A DNA stretch of 64,000 nt from Parafrankia irregularis (GTDB taxonomy: Bacteria > Actinomycetota > Actinomycetes > Frankiales > Frankiaceae): contig NZ_FAOZ01000016.1 of assembly GCF_001536285.1 (NCBI RefSeq), positions 119,076 through 183,075 on the forward strand, given 5' to 3'. Position numbers and translations under genes: made by a program. Positions 29,301 to 40,100 of the stretch are shown one piece after another. How positions within the stretch are numbered: position 1 is the first letter of the stretch; every line of letters begins with the position of its first letter. The notes beneath the pieces were generated by a model, which saw only the letters and a list, made by a program, of their open reading frames with translations, had not been told where the DNA came from and did no database searches.

Positions 29301-30994
29301 CCGACCTGCGGGATCCCGCCCAGATCGCGCGGGAGTACCCCGGTGTCTCCTACCAGGCCTTCGACGTCACCACCGACCCGGGCCCGGACCACACGGCGCG
29401 CATGCTCGCCGCACTGGCGGCCTCGTTCGCGGACGGATCGTTGCGGCCGCTGGCGCTGACCGCCTATCCGATGTCGCGTGCCGGCGAGGCCTTCCGAACG
29501 CTCTCGCTGGCCCGGCATGTCGGCAAGCTCGTCCTCGTCCCGCCCCGCCGGCTGGACCCCGACGGCACCGTGCTGATCACGGGCGGCACCGGGCGACTGG
29601 GCGGCCTGGTCGCGCGTCGCCTCGTCACCGGGCACGGCGCGCGGCACCTGCTGCTGGCGAGCCGCCGCGGAACGACGAGCGCCGACGGCGTGACGGGTGT
29701 GGACGGCGTGACGGGTGTGGACGGTGCGACGCTCGCCGACGGTGCGGCCGGGACGGGCGGTCTGGTCGACGAGCTGCGCGGGTTGGGCGCCCAGGTGACG
29801 GTGGTCGCCGCGGACGTCTCCGACCGGGCCGGCGTGGCCGCCGTCCTGTCGGCGATCCCGCCCGAGCGGCCACTCACAGCCGTGGTGCACGCCGCGGGGG
29901 TGCTGTCGGACGCACCCGTGTCGGCACTCACCTCGGAGCAGCTCGAGGCGGTGCTGCGCCCGAAGATCGACGCCGCCTGGCACCTGCACGAACTCACCCG
30001 CGACCGTGACCCGGCGGCCTTCGTGCTCTTCTCCTCGATCGCCGGCCTGCTCGGCAACGCCGGCCAGGGCAACTACGCCGCGGCCAACGCCGCGCTCGAC
30101 GCGCTGGCCGGGAACCGGCGACATGCTGGCCTGCCGGCTGTCTCCCTCGCCTGGGGGCTGTGGGAGACGTCCAGCGGCATGACCGGGCAGCTACGCCAGG
30201 CCGACCTGGACCGGATGGCGCGCACCGGCCTGGTGCCCCTGCCGACGGACCAGGCGCTGCGCCTGTTCGACGAGGCCCTGACCACCGACCGCGCCGTCGT
30301 CGTCCCGGCACGGCTGGACCAGGCGGCCCTGCGCCGCACCACCGCCGCGGCCCTGCCCGCGGTGCTGCGCGACCTCGCCCGCGTGACGGAGCCGCCGCGC
30401 GTCGTGGCAGACCAGGCCGCGGCTGGTGGTGCCGGCGCCCGCGGTGGGCCCGATGGGCCCGGCAGCCTGGGCGGTTCGCGGGACTCGATCCGCGGGCGGC
30501 TGGCTGCCCTGCCCGAACCACTGCGCAGGCGGCAGCTGCTTGATCTGGTGCGTACCCACGGAGCCGCGATTCTCAGCCTGCCTGGTCCTGGTGCGATCGG
30601 GTCCGACCGCACCTTCCGGGAGCTCGGCGTGGACTCGCTCACGGCGGTGGAGCTGCGAAACCGGATGTCGGAAGCCATCGGGCTGCCGCTGCCGGCGACG
30701 CTCGTCTTCGACCATCCGACGCCGGCCGCGCTGGCGGACCGCCTGCTCGCGGACCTGTTCCCCCCGTCGGACCGATCCCCGCGACCCGCCGACCCGGCCC
30801 CTGACCCGGCCGACCAGGCAGACCGAGCAGACCAGGCCGACCCGGCAGACCTGGCGCTCCCCGTGGACCCGGACATCGGCGGCGTGGACCCCACGGCGCC
30901 GGACGCGGAGGACGTCGAGCGGCGCCTGGCACTCGCCTCCGCCGAGGAGCTGTTCTCCATCATCGACCAGGAACTGCGCGTGCCCGGAGGGTGA
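20315..30994 (+). CDS. Type I PKS 1: KSQ-AT-ACP loading module and KS-AT-DH-ER-KR-ACP module
   Basis: The 3559-residue synthase starts the chain. Loading module: KSQ with Gln221 in place of Cys (VDAAQASS), a decarboxylating KS; AT with GHSQGE (Ser about 736) and YASHS (845), pointing to methylmalonyl-CoA; ACP Ser1133. Module 1: KS Cys1394; AT with GHSQGE but YPSHS at 1987, probably methylmalonyl; DH with His2194 (HxxxGxxxxP intact) and Asp2394; ER about 2760-3070 with Val where many ERs have the diagnostic Tyr; KR about 3083-3340, B-type Asp motif (VLSDAP); ACP Ser3441. A C-terminal docking helix (SAEELFSIIDQEL) ends the protein. The GTG at 20315 overlaps the thioesterase stop. Predicted output is a 2-methylvaleryl-type unit from a propionyl starter. 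Confidence 0.95.
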   Translation: MTVVSSSPRGIPGSSMGRFGSPRRNGTRDGALPPDGIAVIGVACRLPGAATPDAFWRLLRDGVSGVGEMPAWRWAGTSPDDRAGAGAGAGVGAGSDGQFLPPAGSPLRHGAFLTDVDRFDASFFGISPREAAVLDPQQRLALELAWEAIEDAAIVPATLRGSATCVLAGAVGADFAWTLAAHGPEGITPHTFTGVQPAVIANRVSYLLGLRGPSLTVDAAQASSLVAVHMAAENLRRGESTCALVLGVHLNLARERALATAAFGGLSPTGRCQVFDAGADGFVRGEGGVAVLLKPLAQAMADGDPIRGVILGSAVNNDGGGPSLAHPSAAAQAELLRGAYQQAAVDPADVQYVELHGTGTPAGDPVEAAALGAAFGSSPRPGRPLLVGSAKTNVGHLEGAAGLVGLLKVILSIEARQLPPSLNHRSPHPRIPLDELNLRVHTELGRWPRPQEPLLAGVSSFGVGGTNCHVVVGEAPVAPPDQYDGLEDDSEIIELGSARDARDAAAAGVELAEDTEHADGSEDAEGAADRPMPWVLSARDEAALAAQATRLREHLAGQPDWSMRDVGHSLATTRSLFEYRAVLLGGGRAQLLRELDALARHDPGPATVVGRATAVRQPGEARPSDGVAWAGGDAGGEPSGTSGGTVFVFPGQGSQWAGMLAGLLDTSEVFRRQLAACGDALEPHLDWLPARVLRGRDELPDLERVDVVQPLLFAVMVSLAQVWRSYGVRPAAVVGHSQGEIAAACVAGVLSLRQAARIVAVRARALRALTGRGGMVAVALGSEAVEAWLAEARSGGLAGEFDGLHVAAANGAASSVVAGEPVALTRLVAACEADGIRAQRLPVTYASHSPQVEQLRDRLLADLGDLGAARPTGRAGRVAFYSSVSGGRLDAAGITTAYWYRNLREPVRFEAATRALLAAGHRVFIEVSPHPVLAASVRDTADDEAERSELGPVTVIGSLRRDDGGPRRMLTSVAEALVAGVDVDLGGCFGPGTARRVALPTYPFQRTRHWPGVAASASRNVPGAADRSDPVGVQDLSAGPVLPHAADAPDVSGSPAVPAVPAVSGVPAVPNARGAGPGTGAEALRDRLGGLTPSAADAALLDLVREQTARVLGHADPSTVDPDRPFDDLGLDSLTAVRLRDRLAAATGLRLPSGLLFNQPTARRLARHLRLTLRPESTSRRAPGAAGDGAHRPEITYRDETAGRDEGRRRNEDENETLSRDPIAIVSMGCRYPGGVRSPEDLWRLVVDRVDATGEVPRVRGWDGLDWYHPGPEPRPGRSYTRRGGFLADADMFDPEFFGISPREALALDPQQRVLLEVAWETLERAAIVPASLRGSATGVFVGAMAADYGPRLHEARGDVAGYVLTGTTGSVVSGRLAYVLGLEGPAVTVDTACSSSLVAMHQACAALRAGECDLALAGGVAVLATPGLLIEFSRHRGLSPAGRVRPFAAAADGTAWAEGAGLLLLERLSDARRNGRTVLAVLRGSAMNQDGASNGLTAPNGPSQERVIRRALGDAGLAPADVDAVEAHGTGTTLGDPIEADAIIATYGARDGGRPLWLGSLKSNLGHPQAAAGVGGVIKMVQALRHELLPATLGVDEPTPHVDWSAGTVRLLTEPVAWPVRAGRPRRAGVSSFGISGTNAHVIVEQGDPLPDVAAQPAGAAGAGAGAAGAGAGAVGSSAVTTAMPFVLSAARPDDLAGQAARLVDQLRREEQTPLAALAHALVTTRTAHPSRAAVVARTREELLAGLAGLVPADLADVSDVSGGASGDGSSDAVTEISGRLPRVVRGQALAGRIAFVFPGQGAQWEGMAAGLLDSSAVFRDRMRACDDALRPHVGWNLLDVITGSADAPPLDRAEVLQPALFAVMTSLAALWRAHGVEPDAVVGHSQGEIAAAAVADVLSLADAARVVALRAWVLGRLRGRGGMVALQVGAARTTELLADWPDRLSIAAVNGPDSTVVSGADEALDALLAACERAKVHARRVPVDYPSHSPYVAEVRAELLAALEGLTPSTGSVPFYSTLTGARADGRGLDAEYWYRNLREPVRYEQACRALLDAGHRLLIEISPHPVLTVSSTQTSEAHGVTAAAVGTLRRGEGDLDRFMVSLAEAHTHGVMPDWSAVLPRPSGRATPLPTYAFARTSYWLPPVAPAAVAVADSGLDAAGHGLLTAVVRLPDGRRILTGRLSPAAQPWLGEHQVHGTVVLPAAAVLDLALHAGRAAGTPWLDELTLTAPLTLPAPAPGGSGVAVQLHLAAADESGRRGFAFYSHPGGADAAVAGGLGATGTAPANGAGDEPDGEGGWVCHATGWLAREPADALSVDVAGDWPPAGAVPVDIADGYELLADRGHGYGPSFRGLTALWADGDELYAEVELPPGDERGTPEPSGAGFALHPVLLDAALHPLLLAAFGAASGPGDAPAAPGPAEPGPGPTGPGPGSAVPSAAPTAADGPLLPFSWRGVGLHAVGVTRLRVRLTRTGPHRAELRLHDADGRLVLRVGELSLRPAPAQPGSAGPGSYRLGWVRGRERPGSPAAAADWALVGDLPPSFAERADGIVRGTGHAGADDGGAVPRYRDLTELRAAVAAGAGAPSVVFHPAPVAEPDRVPDPAAPVEAVHRATGAAVDLLQQWLLDETFADSRLVLVTRGAVQAGDADRPASLAGAAVWGLVRSAQTENPRRLALLDLDVGDRPPPAEALTAAGGGAEPQLAVRAGEMVVPRLAGPTANGSVGNGSVGNGSSGGAPEAGGSADGWSAGGGLVLPPGDGWRVDLTSRGSLDNLSVVAGHADRRPLAAGEVRIAVRAAGVNFHDLVLALAMVDDPGGIGLEGAGVVTQVGSGVPGIRPGDRVMGLFPDAFGPVAVADHRLLTAVPDSWTFTEAATVPAAFLTAYYGLRELAGLRAGQRVLIHAATGGVGLAAMQLARLAGAEVFATASRAKWDVLHAAGLDERHVADSRGTDFDQQVLAATDGQGVDVVLNSLARQRVDAGLRLLPRGGWFVELGKTDLRDPAQIAREYPGVSYQAFDVTTDPGPDHTARMLAALAASFADGSLRPLALTAYPMSRAGEAFRTLSLARHVGKLVLVPPRRLDPDGTVLITGGTGRLGGLVARRLVTGHGARHLLLASRRGTTSADGVTGVDGVTGVDGATLADGAAGTGGLVDELRGLGAQVTVVAADVSDRAGVAAVLSAIPPERPLTAVVHAAGVLSDAPVSALTSEQLEAVLRPKIDAAWHLHELTRDRDPAAFVLFSSIAGLLGNAGQGNYAAANAALDALAGNRRHAGLPAVSLAWGLWETSSGMTGQLRQADLDRMARTGLVPLPTDQALRLFDEALTTDRAVVVPARLDQAALRRTTAAALPAVLRDLARVTEPPRVVADQAAAGGAGARGGPDGPGSLGGSRDSIRGRLAALPEPLRRRQLLDLVRTHGAAILSLPGPGAIGSDRTFRELGVDSLTAVELRNRMSEAIGLPLPATLVFDHPTPAALADRLLADLFPPSDRSPRPADPAPDPADQADRADQADPADLALPVDPDIGGVDPTAPDAEDVERRLALASAEELFSIIDQELRVPGG

Positions 30995-31108
30995 CGACCG
31001 CGGCCTGGCGCCGCCCCCCACGTTCCCCGTCGAGACGTCCGGATCGTCGGACGTCGCACACCCTCGAGACCTTCGAATCCGTCGAGCACAGTGCGGTGAG
31101 GCCCCGGT

Positions 31109-34100
31109 ATGGAAACGCAGGAGCGCACACGACTGCTGGACTACCTCCGTCGGGTGACGACGGAGCTGCACAACACCCGTGCCCGGCTGGAGCGGGCCGA
31201 GTCCGGCCTGCGGGAGCCGGTCGCCGTGGTCGGAATCGGCTGCCGCTACCCCGGTGGCGTCCGCTCCCCGCAGGACCTGTGGCGGATCGCGGCGCAGGGG
31301 CGCGACGTCGTCTCCGAGATCCCCGCCGACCGCGGCTGGGACCTGACTCAGCTCGGTTCCGCGCGGCCGGGCGGGAGCGGGAGCTGTCCGGAGACGGGCG
31401 GGTTCCTCGACGGAGTCGCCGACTTCGACGCGGAGTTCTTCGGCATCAGCCCGCGTGAGGCGGCCGCCATGGATCCCCAGCAGCGGCTGGTGCTGGAGAC
31501 CGTGTGGGAGGCGGTGGAACGTGCCGGAACGGACCCGACCTCGCTGCGCGGCACGTCCACCGGGGTCGTTCTCGGCGTCATCCACCAGGGCTTCGACAGC
31601 CGGGTCACCGACGCCGGAGCCGGCGGCGAGCTGGCGGGATACGTGCTCACCGGCAGCACGCTGAGCGTCGCCTCCGGTCGGGTCGCCTACACCCTCGGTC
31701 TTGAGGGGCCGGCGATCACCGTCGACACGGCGTGCTCGTCCTCGCTGGTGGCCCTGCACCTGGCCTGCCAGTCACTGCGGCGCGGTGAGAGCGACCTGAT
31801 GCTGGCCGGTGGGGCGCTGGTGATGGCGACGCCGACCTCGTTCGTGGAGTTCAGCCGGCAGCAGGCACTGTCGCCCGACGGCCGCTGCCGCGCGTTCGGC
31901 GCCGCGGCCGACGGGTTCGGGCTCGGTGAGGGTGTCGGCGTCCTGGTTCTGGAGCGGTTGTCGGACGCACGCCGCAACAACCATCAGGTGCTGGCGCTCA
32001 TCCGGGGCAGCGCGGTCAACCAGGACGGCGCGAGCAACGGCCTGACCGCGCCGAGCGCCCCGGCCCAGGAACGGGTGATCCGCCAGGCCCTGGCGGACGC
32101 CGGGCTGAGCCCCGGTGACGTCGACGCCGTCGAGGCGCACGGAACCGGCACGGCGCTCGGCGATCCGATCGAGGCCCAGGCGCTGCTGGCTGCCTACGGC
32201 CGGGACCGGCCGGCCGACCAGCCGCTCTGGCTTGGCTCACTCAAGTCGAACATCGGGCACGCGCAGGCGGCCGCGGGGGTCGCCGGCGTCATAAAGATGA
32301 TCATGTCGATGCGGTCGGGGGTGTTGGCGCCGACCCTGCACGCCGACCCGCCGAGCCCGCACATCGACTGGGCCAGCGGTCCGCTGGCTCTGCTCACCGA
32401 CAGCACGCCCTGGCCACGGCGCCCCGACCAGCCCAGGCGGGCCGGAGTGTCCTCCTTCGGGATCAGCGGCACCAACGCCCACCTGATTCTGGAACAGGCA
32501 CCCGAGCCGGAGCCGGTGATCACCGGCGAGGCACCCGTGCCCGGCGACGCACCCGTGCCCGGCGGCATGCCCGCGCCCGGGGTCGTTCCCTGGCTGCTGT
32601 CGGCACGCTCGCCGGCGGCCCTGCGTGACCAGGCCGCCCGGCTCGCCGACCACCTGGACACCGGTGTGGGGGCGTCGGCCAGCCCGGGCGCGATCGCGCA
32701 CGCACTGGCCGTCAGCCGCGCGCCGCTGGAGCATCGCGCGGTCGTGCTCGGCCGGGACGCGACCGAGCTCCGCGAGGGCCTCGACGCGCTCGCCGCGGGT
32801 CACCCCGCACCCGGCCTCGTGACGGGCCCGGCGGGGACGGGAACCGGTACGGGGGCGACCAGCCTGGCCGGCTCCGGCGGGGCGGCGGGTGTGGTGACGT
32901 CCCGGGCCGGCACGGTGTTCGTCTTCCCCGGGCAGGGGACACAGTGGGCCGGCATGGCCGGCGGGCTGCTCGGCGTCTCGGAACCGTTCACCCGGCGGAT
33001 CGAGCAGTGCGCCGCCGCACTCGCGCCGCACACCGGATGGGAGCTGCTCGACGTCCTGCGCGGCCGGCCGCAGGCGCCCGACCTGGATCGGGTGGACGTC
33101 GTCCAGCCCGCTCTGTTCGCGGTCATGGTCGCCCTCGCCGAGGTGTGGCGGGCCCACGGGGTCACACCGGACGCCGTCGTCGGCCACAGCCAGGGCGAGA
33201 TCGCCGCCGCCTGTGTCGCGGGGGTCCTCAGCCTGGAGGACGCGGCGCGGGTGGTGGCGTGCCGGGCCCGCGCGTTGTCGGCGCTGTCCGGGCAGGGTGG
33301 CATGCTCTCGATCGCCGCGCCGCGCGAGGACGTCGAACGCCTCCTCGCGCCCTGGGCGGACGAGCTGGCGGTGGCGGCCGTCAACGGGCCCGCGGCCACC
33401 GTCGTGTCGGGCGGGTCCGAGGCGCTCGCACGGCTGGCCGCCGCCTGCGACGGGCGGGACGTCCGCAACCGCCTGCTGCCCGTGGACTACGCCTCGCATT
33501 CGCCGCAGGTCGAGCGGATCCGCGCGCGGCTGCTCACCGACCTGGCGGGGCTTCGCCCGCAGTCGGGCGAGATCCCCGTCTACTCCACGGTCACGGGCCA
33601 GCCGTGCGACGGGACGGAGATGGACGCCGGGTACTGGTTCCGCAACCTGCGCGGCCTGGTCGACCTGCACGGGGCGACCAGGCGGCTGCTTGCCGACGGC
33701 CACGACGTGTTCGTCGAGGTGAGCCCGCATCCGGTGCTCACCGCCGGGCTCGCGGCGACGGGCGAGGCCGAGGGCTACCAGGACCAGGTGGTGCTGGCCA
33801 CCCTGTGGCGGGACGACGGCGGGCCGCACCGCCTGGCGCGCTCCCTGGCCGAGGCGCATGTCAGCGGCGTCCCGGTGAGCTGGCCGCCGTTCGTTCCCGC
33901 GGGTGCCGAGCCGCCGGTCGAGCTGCCGACCTACGCCTTCCAACACCGCCGCTACTGGCCTGCGCCGCAGGCGCGCCGGACGGTTCCCGACCCGGCCGGG
34001 CCGTCGCGGGCACCCCGGTCCCGGCGGGACGACGTGTTCTGGTCGGTGGTCGAGTCCGGCGACACCGAGGCCTTCGCCGAGCTGCTCGGCGAGGAGGAAC

Positions 34101-37100
34101 CGGGCGCGCTCGAGCTGCCCGGCGGCGCCGGTGCGGTCGACGAGGCCGGGTCGCAGCGCCTCGCGGAGACCCTTGCCGCGATCGCCGGCTGGCGGCGGCG
34201 CGCCGACGATCGCGCCGTCGTCGACGGCTGGCGCTACCGCGTCGTCTGGGAATCGCACACCGTTCCCACCGCCCCGCCGCCCACCGCCCCGCTCCGCGCG
34301 GGCCGTCGGACGGGCGGCGGAACCTGGCTGCTGGTGACTGACACGGCCGGCGTGGCCGACACGGCCGGCCTGAACGGTGCGGCCGGCCTGGACGGTGGCG
34401 ACGGTGCGGACGGCGGCTCGTTGGCCGGCTGGTGCGAACGCGCGCTGGCCGGCGCGGGCGCCGAGGTGGTGAGGCTGCCGGTGGCGGTCCGATCCGCCGA
34501 CCAGCGCGACCTGGTCAGGGCGCTGGGGGAGGCCTGCGCCGCCGCGCCGGTCGGGGTCGTGTCACTGCTGGCGGCCGACCCGGCGCCGGTGCCGGTCAAC
34601 GGGGTGCCCGACGGCCTCGGCGCCACGTCGTCGCTCGTCCGGGCGCTGGGCGAGCTGGGCTGGGCGGCACCGCTGTGGTGCCTGACCCGGGGAGCGGTCA
34701 CCACCGGGCGCCTGGACCGTCCCGCGGACCCGGCCCAGGCGACGATCTGGGGCTTCGGACGCGTGGTGGCCCTTGAGCAGCCGCGCCGCTGGGGTGGCCT
34801 GGTCGACCTGCCCGAGGTGCCGGACGAGCGCACCGCGGCCCAGCTCCGCGCCGTCCTGGCGGCTGCCGCCGCTGTTCGTGCCGGCGATGGTGCCGACGGC
34901 GACGCCGACGGTGCCGGCGGGCGGTACGAGGACCAGGTGGCGCTGCGTCCGTCCGGCGTGCTGGTGCGTCGCCTGGTGCGCCACCCGGCACGGGGCGGGT
35001 GGCGCCCGGGCCCGCCACCGGAATGCGCCCTCGTCACCGGCGGCACCGGCGCGCTCGGCCGCCGGGTCGCCGAGCACCTGGCCCGGCGCGGGGTGCGGCG
35101 CCTGGTGCTGGCCAGCCGGGCCGGAACGGCGGCGGCCGGAACAGGGGACCTGGTCGAGCGGCTGCGGGGGCTGGGCGCCGAGGCGCGTGTCGTTGCCGTG
35201 GACCTGCGGGACCGCGCCGCGGTCACCCGCCTGCTGGAACAGGCCGGACCCGTCGACGCGGTCTACCACACCGCCGGTGCGGCGGAGGCCACCGAGGTCG
35301 GGCAGCTGGGACCGCACGACCTGGCGCACGCCGGCGCGGCCAAGCTGGGCGGCGCGGTGGCGCTGGACGACCTGTTCGGCGCCGACAGCGGCCTGACGGA
35401 GTTCGTCCTGTTCTCCTCGGGTGCCGGCATCTGGGGGTCCGGGGGCCAGGCCGCCTACGCGGCCGCGAACGCGGGCCTTGACGCGCTCGCCGCGAATCGC
35501 AGGGCCCGCGGGCTGCCCGCCACCTCCGTCGCCTGGGGGCTGTGGGACGAGGAGGGCATGGGCGGCGGCGAGACGGGCCGCTGGCTGCGCCGGCACGGCA
35601 TGGTCGCGATGGACCCGGCGCGGGCCCTGCTGGCACTGGACGCGGCCCTGAACGACACGTGCCCGGACCTCGTCGTCGCCGACATCGACTGGAGCGCCTT
35701 CACCGCCGGCTTCACCGCCACCCGGCAGAGCACCCTGCTGGCCGCGATCGAGGCCGAGCTGGCGACCGGCGAGCAGGACGTCCCGCACATCGCCGACGGT
35801 CACGGCGGTGGTGTCAGCGGGCACGGCGTCAGCGGCCGGGACGGCGCCGGCGCCGGCGCCGGCGCGCTGGCAGCGCGGCTGGCGGCCCTGCCGGTCGGTG
35901 AGCGGGAGCCGGAGGTCCTCGATCTCGTCCGTGCCCTGGTGGCCGACGTGCTCGGGCATCGCGCCGCGGAGGCCGTGCCGGCGGCCAGAGCGCTGCGGGA
36001 GACAGGCGTCGACTCGCTGACCGCCGTGGAGATCCGCAACCGGCTGGCGGCGGCGACCGGGCTGCGCCTGCCGACGACGCTCGTCTTCGATCACCCCACG
36101 CCACGAGCACTCGCGGCGCACCTGACCGCACTCGTGACCGGCGGCCCGTCCGTGTCCGGCGGCCTGCCTGTGGACGGCGCGACCGGGTCATCGGTGGACG
36201 TCCCGCCCGGTCGCGGCGGGGACGGTGGGGACGCCGGGGATGAGCCGATCGCCATCGTGGCCATGGGGTGCCGCTTCCCGGGCGAGGTGGAAACCCCGGA
36301 CGCCCTGTGGGAGCTGATCACGTCGGGTCGGGATCCGATGACGGAGGTGCCGGCCGACCGTGGCTGGGACTCGGCGCTGGCGGAGCTCCGGGCGCTCCGG
36401 CCGGACGCGGATGCCGTGATGGGCGGCTTCCTCGCGGGGGCGGGCGACTTCGACGCGGCCTTCTTCGGGATCAGCCCGCGCGAGGCCGCGACCATCGACC
36501 CACAGCAGCGCCTTCTGCTGGAGACGTCGTGGGAGGCGGTCGAACGCGCCGGTGTCGATCCGTCCTCGCTGCGCGGAACCCCCACCGGCGTGTTCGTCGG
36601 ACTGGTCTCCCAGGACTACGGCGAGCGGCTGGCCGACGCCGCTGAGGAGTACCAGGGATATCGGCTGACCAGCGGCTCACCGGCGGTCGCCGCCGGGCGG
36701 GTGGCCTACTGCCTCGGCCTGGCCGGTCCGGCGATGACGATCGACACCGCGTGTTCGTCCTCGCTGGTCGCGCTGCATCTGGCCTGTCAGTCGCTGCGCC
36801 GCGCCGAGTGCACGCTGGCGCTGGCCGGCGGGGCGACTGTCATGGCCACGCCGACCCCGTTCGTCGAGTTCGCCCGGCAGGGCGGGCTGTCCTCGGACGG
36901 GCGCTGTCACGCGTTCGCCGCCTCCGCGGACGGCACCGGCTGGGGCGAGGGCGTCGGCATGGTGCTGCTCGAACGGCTGTCCGACGCGGTGGCACACGGG
37001 CATCCGGTACTCGCGGTCATCCGCGGCTCGGCAGTCAACCAGGACGGCGCCAGCAACGGCCTGACCGCGCCGCACGGACCGTCGCAGGAAGGGGTGATCC

Positions 37101-40100
37101 GAGCCGCACTGGCCGACGCCCGGCTTGGCCCAACCGACGTGGACGTGGTCGAGGCGCACGGGACCGCCACCACCCTCGGGGACCCGATCGAGGCGCACGC
37201 CCTGCTGGCCACCTACGGCCAGGGCCGACCGCCCGGGCATCCGCTGTGGCTGGGAACGCTCAAGTCGAACATCGGGCACACCCAGGCCGCGGCCGGTGTG
37301 GCCGGGGTGATCAAAATGGTGCTCTCGCTGGGGCGGGACGTGCTGCCGGCGACCTGCCACGTGGATGCCGAGACCCCCCATGTCGACTGGTCGGCCGGCG
37401 ACGTGCGGCTGCTCACGGGCCCGGTGCCCTGGCCGGCCCACGACCGGCCCCGCCGCGCGGGTGTCTCCGCGTTCGGGATCAGCGGCACGAACGCCCACGT
37501 CATCCTCGAACAGGCCCCGGCGATAGCGGAACACGCGCCCTCGCTCCCGGAACTCGCACCTTCGCTCCTGGAACAGGCGCCGTCGATCCCGGAACAGGCG
37601 CCGGCCGGACCGGGCCGGCCGGTGGTCGTCCCGCTGTCCGGCCGGGGAGCCGCCGCGCTCCGTGCCCAGGCCGAGAGGCTGGGTGCGCACCTGGCCGACC
37701 GGGTCGACGGCCCGGCGCTCGCCGACGTGGCGCACACCCTGGCGGCGGGCCGTGCCCAGCTGTCCCACCGGGCCGCCGTGGTGGCCGAGAACCACGAGCG
37801 GCTGCTGGCCGGGCTCGCCGCCGTGGCGGCCGGCGGACCACCGCCGGTCGGTGCGGCCGGAGTCGCCCGCACCGAGCCGGTGGTCGCCTTCCTGTTCACC
37901 GGCCAGGGCAGCCAGCGTGCCGGCGCGGGCGGTGGGCTGTACGCCACCGAGCCCGTCTTCGCCCAGGCGCTGGACCGGGTCTGTGCGGCCTTCGCCCCGC
38001 ACCTGGACCATCCCCTGCACGACGTCCTGCTCGCAGCGCCGGATTCGTCCGCGGCCGCCGCGCTGGAGCGCACCGAGTACGCGCAGCCGGCGCTGTTCGC
38101 GCTGGAGGTGGCGTTGCACGACCTGATGACGTCCCGCGGCGTGCGGCCCCGCCACCTCATCGGCCACTCCGTCGGCGAGCTGACGGCCGCCCATGTGGCC
38201 GGAATGCTGTCGCTGCCGGACGCGGCCCGCCTGGTCGCGGCGCGGGGACGGCTCATGCAGGCGCTGCCGGCGACGGGCGCGATGGCCGCGATCGAGGCGT
38301 CGGAGGACGAGATCGGCCTGGAGCTGGCGGGCCGGGAGCACCAGGTGGCCCTCGCCGCGGTGAACGGGCCGTCGGCCGTCGTGGTCTCGGGTGACGCGGA
38401 CGCCGTGGCCGAGATCGTGGCCGGATGGGCGGCCCGGGGGCGCCGAACCCGCCGGCTCGCGGTCAGCCACGCCTTCCATTCCCCGCACATGGACGGGATG
38501 CTCACCGCGTTCACCCGCGTCGCCGCGGAATGCACCTGGTCCCCGCCTCGGGTGCCGATCGTCTCGGGGGTGACCGGCGCCCCGCTGGAGGCTGTTCCTC
38601 CGCCCGAGTACTGGGCGCGGCACGCCCGGGCGGCGGTCCGTTTCGGCGACGGTGTCCGATGGCTCGCCGAGCGCGGTGTCACCGCCTATGTCGAGCTGGG
38701 GCCGGACGGGGTTCTCACCTCGATGGTCGACTCGTGTCTGGACGCCCTCGAGAGTGATCCCGGCGGCACCGGTGCGTCGGGCCGCGGCGCCGCCCCGCTC
38801 GGTTCCGCGGCACCGTTGCGCCTCTCGGCGCTGCGCCCGCCCTGGCCCGAGCCTCGGGCGCTGGCGGCGACCCTCGCCGCGCTGCATGTGCACGGGGTAC
38901 CGGTCGAGCTGAGCGACGTTCTGGCCGCCGGGCGGCGGCCGGTGGAGCTGCCCACCTACCCGTTCCAGCGCCAGCGTCACTGGCTGCCCGCCGGTGGTCG
39001 GCCCGGCCCTCGCGGGCTGCGCGCGGGTGGGCGGGAGAGTGCCTTGACCGTGGGGTCGGATGCCGGCGGCGCGCGGCGGCTCGACCATCCCGTGCTCGAG
39101 ACCGCGACCCTCATCGGCGCGTCCGGCGGCTGGCTGTTCACCGGCCGGTACTCGCTGGCCGAGCATCCGTGGCTGGCTGACCACGCCGTGCGGGGCACCA
39201 TCGTGGTGCCCGGACTCGCGTTCGTCGAGCTGGTACTGCGGGCCGGCCGGGAGGTCGGCGCCGGCGGGGTCGAGGAGCTGACCTTCCAGAACCCGGTGGT
39301 GCTCGGGGACGTCCAGGCGGTGCGGGTCCAGGTCTGGATCGATCCGCCGGACGCCCACGGCCGGCGCGGGGTGCGGGTGCACACCCGCCCCGACCCGGCG
39401 GGCGCCGAGGCCGAGATCTGGACGCCCAACGCGGTCGGCGTCCTCGCCTCCGCGGCGGGCGCGGACGGCTGGCCGGCCGTGCGAGACGACGGGGAGGCCT
39501 CCGGGGAGGCGTCCTGGCCGCCGCCGGGGGCCAGGCCCGTCGACGTGGACCAGCTGTACGGCCGGCTGCGTGAGCGCGGGTACACCTTCGGCCCGGCCTT
39601 CCGCAGCATGCGCGCGGCCTGGCAGCGCGGCGACGAGTGGTTCACCGAGGTGCGGCTGCCCGACGAGCACGGCCCGACGGCGGACCGCTACGACATCCAC
39701 CCGGCTCTGCTGGACTCCTCGGGCCATGTCCAGCTCGAGGCGTTCGGTGCCGGTGCCGGTGCCGGTGGTGCTGGTGCCGGCGGCGGTGGCGGTGGCGCCG
39801 GCGGAGCGTCGGGCGACGCGGTCCCGGTCCTGTTCGCGGTGGCCGGCGTGCGGGTGCGAACCGTCGGTGTGCCGCTCCTGCGGGCCCGGCTGACCGCGGC
39901 CGGTGCCGACGGCATCCGCATGGAGCTGGCCGACAGCGCCGGGCGCCCGGCCGCGCTCGTGACGTCCCTGACGGTCCGGGCGATCCGCCCGGACGCCCTG
40001 CGCGGCGCGGCCGGTCCGCTGCACGCACTCGACTGGGATCCCGTCGATGGGGCGCCCACGCCGGGCGCGGTGGTGGCGCCCGCCGTGGCGTTCGCCCCCG